Shown one piece after another: positions 7,364 through 16,266 of a stretch of 64,000 bases of DNA (positions within the stretch are counted from its first letter, which is position 1; each line of letters begins with the position of its first letter). A program made the position numbers and the translations under genes. Origin of the DNA: Chromatiales bacterium (ex Bugula neritina AB1) (GTDB lineage: Bacteria; Pseudomonadota; Gammaproteobacteria; Granulosicoccales; Granulosicoccaceae); contig MDLA01000109.1 of NCBI GenBank assembly GCA_001730015.1, positions 1 through 64,000 on the forward strand, read 5' to 3'. The notes beneath the pieces were generated by a model. That model made no database searches and had not been told where the DNA came from. It worked only from the letters and a program-made list of their open reading frames with translations.

Positions 7364-9592
7364 TCAGATCGACCGGTTTGTTTGTCTTGCTGATTGTCGT
7401 CTGGAGAACGACAGTAGCAGCAGCGCAACTGACAGCAGGGTCACCGAGGCGTCGTTGCTGCCCGGCAGCAAGTGGCAGCCACCACCGGCGGTGGCCATTT
7501 GCGGCAGCACGGAGTCACTACTTTTAGTTGTGACGGCGAAGCTGGTTTCAAAAGCACCGACCGTCAAAAACATGCGCGTTTCCGACAAGCTCGCTCCTGA
7601 AGACTGCAGCGTCAGACCAAGTGTATCGCCGTTGCGAATGGTACCTTGTCCTGATGTTGGCTCAGCACCGTTAAGTGTGTAGAAACCGCCGCTTACAGTG
7701 ATAATTGCAGGCTCAAGCAGGCCGCTGATGCTGATGGTTTCAGAATTGATTGATGAATTGACTGCTGCTTCTGTAACGTCGGCAAACGCAAAGGGTGTTG
7801 GTTGGTCGGTACTGATACTGGCGCTAAGGTCGTAGCTGCTTTCGATATCAAGCAAGCGATGACGCGCTCGCTCAACTGCCAGGAAGTACTCTCCCGGTTC
7901 CACTTTCGCCGCGACACGGAAATTTCTGCCTTCAGCCGAGTCGTCGTCGAGTGCCAGCACGCCTAATCGACTGTCCAGCAGATAGCCAAACAGATCTGAG
8001 TCGGAATCGGAAACAAGCGTCAGCATCCCGCTTTCTGACGTGTTGATGCGATAGTATCGAATATCACGGTATCCGCCGAGCCGGTCACTCAAAGTCTGAT
8101 TGAGAGAGAGGTTGCTGATCTGGTCCGTCACCACAGTTTGTTCGAAATTACGAGTGCCGCTGGCTGCGGAATCCTGAGCCATTGCCACCGCTCTGTTGAG
8201 GTTAAGGATGCCAGTGCCGCAGTAGTAGGTTGTACAGTCGCCTTCGGTGTCAAAAGGGGTGGCGCTGTCCTGGAGGATTTCCCTGATCTGCAGCGGCGAC
8301 AACTCAGCGTTAACGCTGTGCATCAGACTAATGGCGCCAGTGACCATAGCGGCGGAGAAACTGCTGCCGGTCTCACGCCCGTAGTTGTTACCATCAGCGT
8401 CTGGCTCGGTTGCCCCTGTGTTGGCTGCCAGTACGATATCGCGACCAGGTGCGGCAACGGTTACTTTCAGACCATAGTTTGAAAACCCGGAATCAATGCT
8501 GCCTCCGGGGGTACTTGCACCGACGGTAATTACATTGGCACAGTTGGCCGGTGAAGACCGCAACGCGTTGCTTGACTCATTACCGGCTGCCATAACCAGG
8601 GTGATATCAAGTATATTCAGTTCGTCGATAACTGCCTGCCAGGCTTTGGTGCACTCGGTCGGTCCGCCAATGCTGAGATTTATCACTTTGGCCGGTGTTT
8701 CGTTTCGCGGGACTCCGGTGACATCAAGGCCTGCGCTCCACCGAACCGCATCGATTATATCGGCATCGGTACCACCGCAACGGCCAAGTGCTCTGGCGTG
8801 CAGCAGTCGGGCGTTCCAGTTAACACCGGCCATGCCTGTCCCGTCGTTACTGTTTCCAGCGGCGATGCTTGCGACACCGGTACCGTGCCAGCTGCTCCGG
8901 CTTGAGCCGCACGGATCACCAGGATCGGTCGGATCGGCATCGCGACCGTCGCCGTCGTTGGCGCTGGTATAATCTGCAGGTGCATCGGCAGATATAAAGT
9001 CATAGCCAAGCGCTGGAATGGACCGATCGCGAAGTTCCGGATGTTGTGGAAGAACGCCGGTGTCAACAATGGCAATTACTGAATTTTGCGAGCCGGTTGT
9101 GATATCCCAGGCGCCCGGCGCTCTGACACTAAACAAGCCCTCGTACAAGTAGGATTGGCTGCCGGGCTCCTGACCTGACCGGTAAAGTGGATCATTTGGT
9201 TCGACAAGGGTGTATCGACGGTACTCCGGCGCCACAAACTCAATGTTGGCGTTTGCTTCAAGCTGCCGTGCATAAGTGCGAAGTGCATCTGCATCCAGTG
9301 GCTGTTCGAGGGTTAGTAGTTCCTGATTAGGTGACAGGCGTCGTTGCAGGGAGATGTTGCGCTGCTTGCGCCATAAATGGCGGCCGAACTTACTAACGCG
9401 ATGGCTGATAAACCCGGGTGTGGTATCTGCATTCCGGTACCTGACGAATACACGGCCGGTCGGTTCTGACTGATCGGCGCTGAGTACCGGGCTGGTCGTG
9501 CCATTCTCACTCCCGGCAAAGGCGATCGACGAAAGCATCACGAGTGCCAGGAGACAGATGATGTTTGTTAATCTGTAAGATGCTGCCGGCAT
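7364..9592 (-). CDS. Secreted subtilisin-like serine protease (S8) with C-terminal sorting tail
   Basis: A 742-aa exported peptidase numbered from the ATG at 9592, which places a signal peptide (hydrophobic LTNIICLLALVMLSSIAFAG) directly at the start; an in-frame ATG 57 bp upstream is less likely. The S8 triad is complete: Asp177 in VDTGV, His236 in WHGTGVAS and Ser411 in GSSFSAAM, with oxyanion Asn338 in AAGNES. A prodomain-like region precedes the catalytic domain. Residues ~475-600 resemble a pre-peptidase C-terminal domain. The tail GGGC, then a DASVT stretch, a hydrophobic run LLSVALLLL and Arg-rich end resembles JDVT/MYXO-CTERM-type sorting signals. It probably acts outside the cell or anchored to the envelope in protein scavenging. 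Confidence 0.93.
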   Translation of the reverse strand: MPAASYRLTNIICLLALVMLSSIAFAGSENGTTSPVLSADQSEPTGRVFVRYRNADTTPGFISHRVSKFGRHLWRKQRNISLQRRLSPNQELLTLEQPLDADALRTYARQLEANANIEFVAPEYRRYTLVEPNDPLYRSGQEPGSQSYLYEGLFSVRAPGAWDITTGSQNSVIAIVDTGVLPQHPELRDRSIPALGYDFISADAPADYTSANDGDGRDADPTDPGDPCGSSRSSWHGTGVASIAAGNSNDGTGMAGVNWNARLLHARALGRCGGTDADIIDAVRWSAGLDVTGVPRNETPAKVINLSIGGPTECTKAWQAVIDELNILDITLVMAAGNESSNALRSSPANCANVITVGASTPGGSIDSGFSNYGLKVTVAAPGRDIVLAANTGATEPDADGNNYGRETGSSFSAAMVTGAISLMHSVNAELSPLQIREILQDSATPFDTEGDCTTYYCGTGILNLNRAVAMAQDSAASGTRNFEQTVVTDQISNLSLNQTLSDRLGGYRDIRYYRINTSESGMLTLVSDSDSDLFGYLLDSRLGVLALDDDSAEGRNFRVAAKVEPGEYFLAVERARHRLLDIESSYDLSASISTDQPTPFAFADVTEAAVNSSINSETISISGLLEPAIITVSGGFYTLNGAEPTSGQGTIRNGDTLGLTLQSSGASLSETRMFLTVGAFETSFAVTTKSSDSVLPQMATAGGGCHLLPGSNDASVTLLSVALLLLSFSRRQSARQTNRSI

Positions 9593-9846
9593 AGTTTCTG
9601 GTTGACGCCTGTTCTGGTGAGTAAATGGAACGGGATTGTGCCATTTCACAGCAGTTACAATGTGAGTTTATTCAGCCGATCGTCGCGAAATCGGTTTCTA
9701 AAAGGTTAGCGGCCGAAAAATTTACCAGTGCAGTCTGTCCGCCGGGCGTTGCTTTCTGGCACAATGGCGGGCTTCGATTGTTTAACTGAGCTGTTGATCA
9801 CCGGATTTACTTACCGCATGGTCACCTCGCTAACTAACACCGCTTT

Positions 9847-10446
9847 ATGTCTGCGACAATTCATCAGGAGCCGAATGTGGGCAACAGACTGACAAAAATT
9901 TATACCCGCACCGGCGATAAAGGCAGTACCGGGCTCGGTGACGGTACCCGTGTGCAGAAAGACAGTTTACGAGTAACCGCATACGGTACTACCGATGAGC
10001 TCAATAGTGTGATTGGAATGGTGTTGGCGATAGAAGTTCCAGAACGTGTGCGGCTTGTGCTGACAGAAGTTCAGCATCATTTGTTTGATCTGGGCGGAGA
10101 GCTGTGCATTCCCGGCCACGTAGCGCTCACTGAGCAGCATGTGAGCTGGCTTGAACGGCAGCTTGATGCATTAAATGATGACCTCCCGGCACTGAAAGAT
10201 TTTATTCTGCCCGGAGGTGGTCCTGCCGCTGCCATCTGCCACCTTGCCAGAACAATCTGCCGTCGGGCCGAGCGTTGTGTGATCTCTCTGGGCGCTGAGG
10301 AAGAGTTGCCCCCACAGGCTGTTGTCTATCTGAATCGTCTTTCAGATCTGCTATTTGTGATTTGCAGGGTATTGGCGCGCCATGACGGCGGCAGTGAAGT
10401 GCTGTGGCAAAGTAACCGACCGCCTTTAGATGCGGCAGCGGGGTAG
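9847..10446 (+). CDS. Cob(I)alamin adenosyltransferase, PduO/MMAB type
   Basis: ATP:corrinoid adenosyltransferase of the PduO family, 199 aa. The ATP-binding N-terminal motif TRTGDKGSTGLGDG and RVTAYGTTDELNS are diagnostic, and the C-terminal RRAERCV and YLNRLSDLLFVICR complete the trimeric helical-bundle fold. It converts cob(I)alamin to adenosylcobalamin in the cytosol. No B12-dependent enzyme or cobalamin riboswitch was recognised next to it. The thioesterase gene follows after 5 bp, suggesting co-transcription. Confidence 0.93.
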   Translation: MSATIHQEPNVGNRLTKIYTRTGDKGSTGLGDGTRVQKDSLRVTAYGTTDELNSVIGMVLAIEVPERVRLVLTEVQHHLFDLGGELCIPGHVALTEQHVSWLERQLDALNDDLPALKDFILPGGGPAAAICHLARTICRRAERCVISLGAEEELPPQAVVYLNRLSDLLFVICRVLARHDGGSEVLWQSNRPPLDAAAG

Positions 10447-10451
10447 TTCGG

Positions 10452-10898
10452 ATGAAAGAATTTCCGCTGGATCGCACAGAGCGTCGTGAAAATTTCAGGC
10501 ATTTTTTAACTGTCCCGACACGCTGGTCGGACAACGATCGCTATGGGCATGTTAACAACGCCAGATACTTGACATTCTTTGAGGTGGTGATTATGCGTTT
10601 TTTGGAAGTTGATGCGAACATCGACTTCGACGCCTATGGAGTGCAGTGTTTTTCGGTTGAAAATATGTGTCGTTATATTAGCCCGGTGCAGTTTCCCGAT
10701 ACCTTGAACGCTGGTTTACGTGTCGGAAAACTTGGCAACTCCAGCGTCCGCTATGAGGTTGGTCTTTTTGTTGAAGGCTGTGATGATGTCAGTGCGACAG
10801 GGTACTTCACTGATGTATTCGTCGATAACGAAACGCAAAAGCCGGTTTCAATACCGGCAGCGGTGAGAGATGTCTTGTCGACACTTGTTGTCGAGTAG
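10452..10898 (+). CDS. Acyl-CoA thioesterase, 4HBT hotdog family
   Basis: A 148-aa single-hotdog thioesterase. The motif TRWSDNDRYGHVNNARYLTF contains the Asp and the HVNN typical of the 4-hydroxybenzoyl-CoA thioesterase/YbgC family. The length is normal for the family. It is encoded 5 bp after the cobalamin adenosyltransferase. Substrate range cannot be read; short- or branched-acyl-CoA hydrolysis is typical. Confidence 0.87.
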   Translation: MKEFPLDRTERRENFRHFLTVPTRWSDNDRYGHVNNARYLTFFEVVIMRFLEVDANIDFDAYGVQCFSVENMCRYISPVQFPDTLNAGLRVGKLGNSSVRYEVGLFVEGCDDVSATGYFTDVFVDNETQKPVSIPAAVRDVLSTLVVE

Positions 10899-10986
10899 TG
10901 TTTACCGTGTTTCAAAACGACGTATTGCAAAATACCTGATTAAAGACCCGCAACGACCCATTCAGCCGAGTGCCGGATAATTATCG

Positions 10987-11931
10987 ATGAATGCACTGGA
11001 AATTACAGCGCTGAGTAAAACCTATTCGAATGGCCAACAGGCGCTGAGAGGTATAGATCTCAGCGTGGAGGAAGGCGATTTTTTCGCACTGCTGGGTCCG
11101 AATGGTGCCGGTAAATCGACTGCCATCGGGATCATAAGCTCGCTTGTCAGTGATAGTTCAGGGACGGTAAAAGTTTTCGGGCATGATCTGAAAACCGATC
11201 GCAACAGATGCAAAATGCACATTGGACTGGTCCCGCAGGAAATTAATTTTAATATCTTTGAAGACCCGCTGAACATTGTGGTTACCCAGGCAGGGTATTA
11301 TGGTATCAGCAGAAAAGTCGCAATGCAGCGTGCTGAAAAATACCTGAAATTACTGCACCTGTGGGATAAACGTAGTGGTCCGGCACGTCAGTTGTCAGGA
11401 GGCATGAAGCGGCGATTGATGATCGCCAGAGCGTTGGTGCATGAGCCCCGACTATTGATTCTCGATGAACCGACAGCCGGAGTTGATATAGAAATCCGGC
11501 GCTCGATGTGGGATCTGTTGAAGCAGATCAACGACGATGGCACCACCATTATTCTAACCACGCACTACCTGGAGGAAGCCGAGACACTGTGTCGAAATGT
11601 GGCGATCATTGATGACGGCAAAATTGTCGAGCAAGGCGAAGTCGACGAACTACTGAGCCGCGCCATGACGCAGTCGTTTGTACTTGATCTAAAAGAGCCG
11701 ATAGCTACTGAGCCGCATTTAGATGGGTTTGTTGTGATCACTGCTATACAGCAAAGGCTGGAAGTGGAGGTACGTGTCGGTGACAATATGAATGGACTGT
11801 TTCAGCAACTACAGACGCAAGGTATTGAAGTGATCAGCATGCGAAACAAGGCTAACCGGCTGGAAGAGTTTTTTCTGCGCCTGGTTGGTGAAAAAAATTC
11901 TGCCACCAGCCGGACTGAGGTTGCCGGGTGA
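10987..11931 (+). CDS. ABC-2 type exporter ATP-binding protein (YadG-like)
   Basis: ATPase of an ABC-2 exporter, 314 aa. Walker A GPNGAGKST is near residues 37-45, the signature LSGGMKRRL near 137, Walker B LLILDEPTAGVD and the H-loop Thr-Thr-His-Tyr-Leu-Glu follow. The length and C-terminal extension match the YadG/CcmA-like group. Its stop overlaps the GTG of the permease gene by 4 bp, which indicates coupled translation. The exported compound is unknown. Confidence 0.92.
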   Translation: MNALEITALSKTYSNGQQALRGIDLSVEEGDFFALLGPNGAGKSTAIGIISSLVSDSSGTVKVFGHDLKTDRNRCKMHIGLVPQEINFNIFEDPLNIVVTQAGYYGISRKVAMQRAEKYLKLLHLWDKRSGPARQLSGGMKRRLMIARALVHEPRLLILDEPTAGVDIEIRRSMWDLLKQINDDGTTIILTTHYLEEAETLCRNVAIIDDGKIVEQGEVDELLSRAMTQSFVLDLKEPIATEPHLDGFVVITAIQQRLEVEVRVGDNMNGLFQQLQTQGIEVISMRNKANRLEEFFLRLVGEKNSATSRTEVAG

Positions 11932-12707
11932 AGTCGATTGTTGCAGTAAATCTGATCGCATTTAAAACTATTGTGATCAAAGAGATTCGTCGCTTTATGC
12001 GGATCTGGGTGCAGACGATAGTACCGCCGGCGGTAAGTGCCGTGCTTTACATGATGATATTCGGCACGCTGATTGGCTCGCGCGTGGGTGAGATGGACGG
12101 CCACAGTTACATCGATTTTATTGTGCCGGGTATAATCATGATGGCAGTTATTACAAACTCCTACGGCAATTCAGTGTCCTCGTTTTTCGGTGCCAAGTTT
12201 CAAAATCATCTCGATGAGTTGCTGATTGCACCGGTGTTTAACTGGGTCATTCTGCTGGGGTTTGTTGTTGGCGGTGTGTGCCGGGGTTTGGCGGTAGGAT
12301 CACTGGTGGCCGTGGTGTCGCTGTTTTTCACCAGCTTTACTGTGGAAAATCCGCTAATCACATTTCTGGTAGTTGTCTTGACCTCAATGCTGTTTTCGAT
12401 TGGCGGTGTGATCAATTCTATTTATGCAAAAGGCTTTGACGATATTTCGATTATCCCGAATTTCGTCTTAACGCCGCTGACTTACCTCGGCGGTATTTTT
12501 TATTCGATCAAGTTGTTGCCAGATTTTTGGCAGGGACTATCCTTTATCAACCCGGTGCTTTATATGATAAACGGATTTCGCTTCGGCATACTGGGTCGAT
12601 CAGATATTGATATCGGGTTGTCGTTTTTAGTGATTGCAGTTTTTATCATATTGCTCGCGACCATTGCATTGTATTTACTGAATAAGGGGGTTGGCATTAA
12701 AAGCTGA
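11928..12707 (+). CDS. ABC-2 type exporter permease (YadH-like)
   Basis: Inner-membrane permease of 259 aa starting at a GTG in the overlap GTGA with the ATPase gene. Six hydrophobic segments are visible. The sequence FKTIVIKEIRRFMRIWVQT at the N-terminus and ISIIPNFVLTPLTYLGGIFY in the middle (the ABC-2 signature region) match the YadH family. It forms an exporter with the preceding ATPase. Confidence 0.92.
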   Translation: MKSIVAVNLIAFKTIVIKEIRRFMRIWVQTIVPPAVSAVLYMMIFGTLIGSRVGEMDGHSYIDFIVPGIIMMAVITNSYGNSVSSFFGAKFQNHLDELLIAPVFNWVILLGFVVGGVCRGLAVGSLVAVVSLFFTSFTVENPLITFLVVVLTSMLFSIGGVINSIYAKGFDDISIIPNFVLTPLTYLGGIFYSIKLLPDFWQGLSFINPVLYMINGFRFGILGRSDIDIGLSFLVIAVFIILLATIALYLLNKGVGIKS

Positions 12708-12725
12708 CATCCCGGAGATTGCCTT

Positions 12726-13544
12726 TTGGCTAAAAAAAGCAAGAAAAAAAGAACCATGGCAGAGCGTGCTGACCGGCACGTGTTGTATCAGGATTCAGTA
12801 CAGGACTCCGAATTTGAGCTGGATTTTGTAGAAAATACCTACAAAGATATTCGCGACAAAAAACCGCTTACGCTCAGAGAAGATTTCTGCGGCACCGCTC
12901 GCACCGCGTGTGTGTGGACCAAGCGCAGCAAAGATAACCAGTCATGGGGTGTTGACTTTGACGGCGAGGTATTAGAGTGGGGGACAAAAAACAATCTCAA
13001 AAAGCTCAAACCTAAGCAACAGGCGCGCGTTACGCTGATTGAGGCTGATGTCCGGACGGTAGAGACGCCCTCAGTTGATGTCGTTCTGGCGTTTAACTTC
13101 AGCTACTGGATTCTAAAGCAGCGAAGTGATTTATTGGCCTATTTTCAGGGTGTTCAGCGAACATTGAATCCTGATGGCATCATGTTTCTGGATGCATTCG
13201 GCGGTTCGCAGGCGCATACGACTCAGGTAGAAAAGCACAAACTTGAAGGCTTTACCTATTTGTGGGATCAAAATAAATACAACGCACTGACCCAGGAAAT
13301 GAGCTGCTATATCCATTTTCGATTCCCTGATAAATCGAGAATGAACAAGGCATTTAGCTACACCTGGCGGTTATGGGGTGGCCAGGAAATCGAAGATCTG
13401 CTGGTAGAAGCCGGTTTTAGTAAGGTACGGTTTTTTGTGCAGAAATTTGACGATGAAACAGAAGAAGCACTTGATGAGTTTGAAGAGACTCGTGAAATTA
13501 TTGATCACGATTGCTGGGTAGCGTATATCGTGGCGGAAAAATAG
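12726..13544 (+). CDS. Class I SAM-dependent methyltransferase
   Basis: A 272-aa protein with a methyltransferase core. Motif I is atypical (LREDFCGTARTACVW followed by WGVDFDGEVLEWG, where the acidic VDFD end of beta-2 should bind SAM). VDVVLAFNFSYWIL is the motif IV region. The N-terminus is strongly basic (KKSKKKR). The frame starts at a TTG; the ATG at 12756 is a possible alternative that removes the basic tail. It follows the exporter genes by 18 bp. Substrate unknown. Confidence 0.75.
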   Translation: MAKKSKKKRTMAERADRHVLYQDSVQDSEFELDFVENTYKDIRDKKPLTLREDFCGTARTACVWTKRSKDNQSWGVDFDGEVLEWGTKNNLKKLKPKQQARVTLIEADVRTVETPSVDVVLAFNFSYWILKQRSDLLAYFQGVQRTLNPDGIMFLDAFGGSQAHTTQVEKHKLEGFTYLWDQNKYNALTQEMSCYIHFRFPDKSRMNKAFSYTWRLWGGQEIEDLLVEAGFSKVRFFVQKFDDETEEALDEFEETREIIDHDCWVAYIVAEK

Positions 13545-13550
13545 CAGGCC

Positions 13551-13574
13551 CTGTATCGAGCACTTTTGATACAG
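13551..13574. terminator. Convergent-gene hairpin
   Basis: CTGTATC and GATACAG form a 7-bp stem with a 10-base loop containing TTTT, between the convergent methyltransferase stop (13544) and znuB stop (13578). It is modest in strength. A bidirectional terminator is plausible by position. Confidence 0.4.
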
Positions 13575-13577
13575 AGG

Positions 13578-14369
13578 TTAGCGTTTAGGCAACGGTACCA
13601 GCAGGCTGATCAGAAACAACAGCAGGGCGGCCACAACAATGGCGGGCCCGGCTGGTGTATCCCATTGCATAGACGCAGATAAGCCGAAAATAACCGCAAT
13701 ACTGCCGAGAGCTGCTGCCAGTATAGCCATTATTTCTGGGTTTCCAGCAAAGCGACGGGCACTGGCTGGCGGAATTACCAACAGGGCAGTTATCAGCAAT
13801 ATCCCGACAATTTTTATAGCGATAGCAATGACAGCCGCCAGTAGAATCAAAAAAATCAGGCGCGCCAGTTGCGGTCGCTGGCCTTCGGCACTTGCCAGTT
13901 CCTCATTGACTGTGCCTGCCAGTAATGGTCGCCAGATCAATATAAGGAAGCCAAGTGCCAGTGCGCCACCGACCCAGATGAACCATAAGTCCTGTCGATC
14001 AACTGCGAGCACGTCACCAAATAGGTAGGCCATCATGTCGACGCGATTTTTTGTCATCAGGCCGATCACGATGAGTCCGGCCGCAAGAGTGGAGTGAGAC
14101 AGAATTCCGAGAATGGTATCGCTTGGCAAATCGGCGCGAGCCTGAAGAAAAACCAGCGCCAGGGCCAGCGCTGAAGTAATAAAAAACACACCAATACTGG
14201 TATTGAGCTCCAGTATCAGTGACAGAGTGATACCGAGCAACGCAGAATGAGCCATGGTATCGCCGAAGTAGGCCATGCGCCGCCAGATAACAAAGCAGCC
14301 AAACGGTCCCGCAAGTATGGCGACCCCGATTCCAGCGATCAGGGCTCGGACAAAAAAATCATCAAACAC
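13578..14369 (-). CDS. znuB: Zinc ABC transporter permease ZnuB
   Basis: Inner-membrane permease of the ABC-3 family, 263 aa, with about eight hydrophobic segments. The N-terminal FFVRALIAGIGVAILAGPFG and WRRMAYFGDTMAHSALLG are the family's most conserved region, the latter ending in the SHxxLxG-type motif. It starts at a GTG overlapping the end of znuC by 8 bp. With ZnuC and the divergently encoded ZnuA it forms a high-affinity zinc importer. Confidence 0.93.
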   Translation of the reverse strand: MFDDFFVRALIAGIGVAILAGPFGCFVIWRRMAYFGDTMAHSALLGITLSLILELNTSIGVFFITSALALALVFLQARADLPSDTILGILSHSTLAAGLIVIGLMTKNRVDMMAYLFGDVLAVDRQDLWFIWVGGALALGFLILIWRPLLAGTVNEELASAEGQRPQLARLIFLILLAAVIAIAIKIVGILLITALLVIPPASARRFAGNPEIMAILAAALGSIAVIFGLSASMQWDTPAGPAIVVAALLLFLISLLVPLPKR

Positions 14370-15201
14370 GTGGTTGGTCTTCGCTATTCGGTTGTGCTTG
14401 TGAATTCGGGATCACGCGACCATCCGGGCCATGGTTGTGATCGTGATGATGTCTATAGACGGCGAGCGCTTCGGCTCCGCGAGCGCCGAACAGGTTGCGG
14501 AATTCAGGGCTATTTGTTACCACCTGCGGAGATCCTGAGCAGCATACATGGCCATTCATGCAAATGACGATATCTGTTTCAGCCATAACAATATGAAGGT
14601 CATGAGACACCAGCAGCACACCGCATTGGTGAGTACGGCGCAATTCACTGATCAGATGATAGATTTCCAGCTCGGCATTAAAATCGACCCCTTGTACCGG
14701 CTCATCGAGAACCAGCACGTCCGGTTTGGCGGCCATTGCCCGGGCGATCAGCACACGTTGGAATTCACCACCCGATAACAGCGACAACTCGCGTTTTTTT
14801 AAATGACTGACCCCAGTGGCATTGAGTGCCGCGTCTATTACTGGTGCACGGTGTCGATAGGTGAGGCGCATAAATCGATCTACGGTGATCGGTAAGCTGC
14901 TGTTTACTTCGAGTTTTTGCGGTACATAGCCTATTCGTGTCCGGCTATCGATTATCACCTTGCCGCTGTGCGGCTTGAGGATTCCGAGAATGGCTTTAAT
15001 GGTGGTGCTTTTGCCACTGCCATTGGGGCCGACGATCGTAACGATCTCACCTCGATTAACCGACAGGTTAACGCCATGCACCAGTCGGCGCCCACTGTTT
15101 ACAACGGTGAGGTCGTGGACGTCTATGAGGGTTTCCGAGGGTACAGCAAGTGATGCGTTAGTGTTCAAGGCTCGATTCTGGTACGCACAAAAGCGCATCA
15201 T
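14362..15201 (-). CDS. znuC: Zinc ABC transporter ATP-binding protein ZnuC
   Basis: ABC ATPase of 279 aa. Walker A GPNGSGKST lies near residues 58-66, the signature LSGGEFQRV near 141 and Walker B VLVLDEPVQGVD follows, with SHDLH as H-loop. The C-terminus is His-rich (YRHHHDHNHGPD), which is common in ZnuC and may bind zinc. It starts 14 bp after the stop of the chitinase-like gene and overlaps znuB, so all three minus-strand genes look like one operon. Confidence 0.93.
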   Translation of the reverse strand: MMRFCAYQNRALNTNASLAVPSETLIDVHDLTVVNSGRRLVHGVNLSVNRGEIVTIVGPNGSGKSTTIKAILGILKPHSGKVIIDSRTRIGYVPQKLEVNSSLPITVDRFMRLTYRHRAPVIDAALNATGVSHLKKRELSLLSGGEFQRVLIARAMAAKPDVLVLDEPVQGVDFNAELEIYHLISELRRTHQCGVLLVSHDLHIVMAETDIVICMNGHVCCSGSPQVVTNSPEFRNLFGARGAEALAVYRHHHDHNHGPDGRVIPNSQAQPNSEDQPRV

Positions 15202-15215
15202 ACCTTATGGGAAAA

Positions 15216-16121
15216 TTACCAGCGCATGTTGTTGTACTGTTGAATGATCGGGCTGTCCCAATCGACGAATTCAAAACTCCACAATTCAGTGCCGAGGAAG
15301 CCTTTTTTTCTGGCGTACTGCATTTTTGTTCTTAAGCGGTTTTTTTTCAGATCATCAGCTCGCGGGAATAAACCAACACCCATGATCACTTTTCCGGCTG
15401 GAATACCAGCGCGCCGGTAGTAGTCGAATTCGTCTTCAATTTTATTGTAATTGTAATAGCTCATGATATTGAGCGTATCGACGTAGGGTTCTACTGCGGC
15501 AGCCGTTTTTGCCTTTACGAAGTTTGTCATGATATCCACCATTAACAGTGGTTTGTCCGGCAGTTCAGAGAATGCCTGGTTCAACGCTTTTATCAGGGCA
15601 ATTAACTGTCTATCGACGACAGCTTCCTCCCAGTCGATGCTGACCCCGTCATAGCCGTGTTTTTGTACACGTTTGATAATGGCGTCGACAAATGAGGGCA
15701 GATTTGATTCGTTGGTCGCACCGACAAAGTGCTCACCTTCACCTTCTCCCCCGACTACCAGTATAATTGGCGTATTAAAAGCGTGAGCGGCTTCAACGGC
15801 ATTGTTTGCGTTTCGATCGGTAAAAATATCGCCAATATCGAGCCCGCCGTCGTCGGTCGGGTACATGGCGAAGTGCATAATATGGGTAAACATTTCATAG
15901 GGTACATCCATTGGCGTAAGCCTTTTCTGCACCCAACCGGGATAAGAGCCCAGAACCCAGCTTTCAGGATTTTCGATGGGGTCCTCCAATACAATATTTG
16001 CGTTGGTTGGGAATGAGTCACCGGAGACGCAGCCGACCTGGAGCGTCAAGTAAAAAACGACGGCAGCGGTAGTCGATAATTTTCGCAACTTTTGCGGAAT
16101 TCTAAACAGAAGGTTAGGCAT
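15216..16121 (-). CDS. Exported GH18 chitinase-like protein in the znu operon
   Basis: A ~301-aa protein with a glycoside hydrolase 18 TIM barrel. The active-site strand reads HGYDGVSIDWEEAV; the canonical DGxDxDxE is present except that the middle Asp is Ser, while the Asp and catalytic Glu remain. LNIMSYYNYN and ELWSFEFVDWD match the later conserved strands. The ATG at 16121 puts a hydrophobic leader (TTAAVVFYLTLQVG-C) near residues 17-30, so it is exported and perhaps lipidated, though the lipobox is imperfect. A frame opening at a TTG (16208) is less likely. It precedes znuC by 14 bp. Its role in a zinc operon is unknown. Confidence 0.75.
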   Translation of the reverse strand: MPNLLFRIPQKLRKLSTTAAVVFYLTLQVGCVSGDSFPTNANIVLEDPIENPESWVLGSYPGWVQKRLTPMDVPYEMFTHIMHFAMYPTDDGGLDIGDIFTDRNANNAVEAAHAFNTPIILVVGGEGEGEHFVGATNESNLPSFVDAIIKRVQKHGYDGVSIDWEEAVVDRQLIALIKALNQAFSELPDKPLLMVDIMTNFVKAKTAAAVEPYVDTLNIMSYYNYNKIEDEFDYYRRAGIPAGKVIMGVGLFPRADDLKKNRLRTKMQYARKKGFLGTELWSFEFVDWDSPIIQQYNNMRW

Positions 16122-16266
16122 TAGTGGCCATGACTGAGAAAGGATCAATAGTAGACTAGAATTTAGGTCGGCGAGTTCAACTTTTAAAGGTGCTAGTTGT
16201 ATTTGCAAGGCATTAATATGTTACTGCTATGTATTATACTGGAACGTTACCTTGTCGGAATAAATC
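16122..16266. promoter_or_regulatory. Divergent znu promoter region
   Basis: The gap between the chitinase-like/znuCB operon and znuA must hold both promoters. An AT-rich stretch with the odd palindrome GTATTATAC at about 16230-16239 and two GTTAC half-motifs on either side is suggestive of a repressor site. It is not a convincing match to the gammaproteobacterial Zur box as I know it. Regulation by Zur is expected from gene content, not shown. Confidence 0.3.

Noticed and set aside
8138-8972. Two long plus-strand frames inside the S8 protease
   Set aside because: Antisense shadows of a gene with complete catalytic triad; no motifs in the shadow frames.
9650-9846. Cobalamin riboswitch upstream of the cobalamin adenosyltransferase
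   Set aside because: No B12-box-like consensus or matching fold could be recognised by eye.
16201-16266. Zur box upstream of znuA
   Set aside because: Only a short odd palindrome is present; it does not match the Zur consensus well enough to call, so it is listed only as a general regulatory region.
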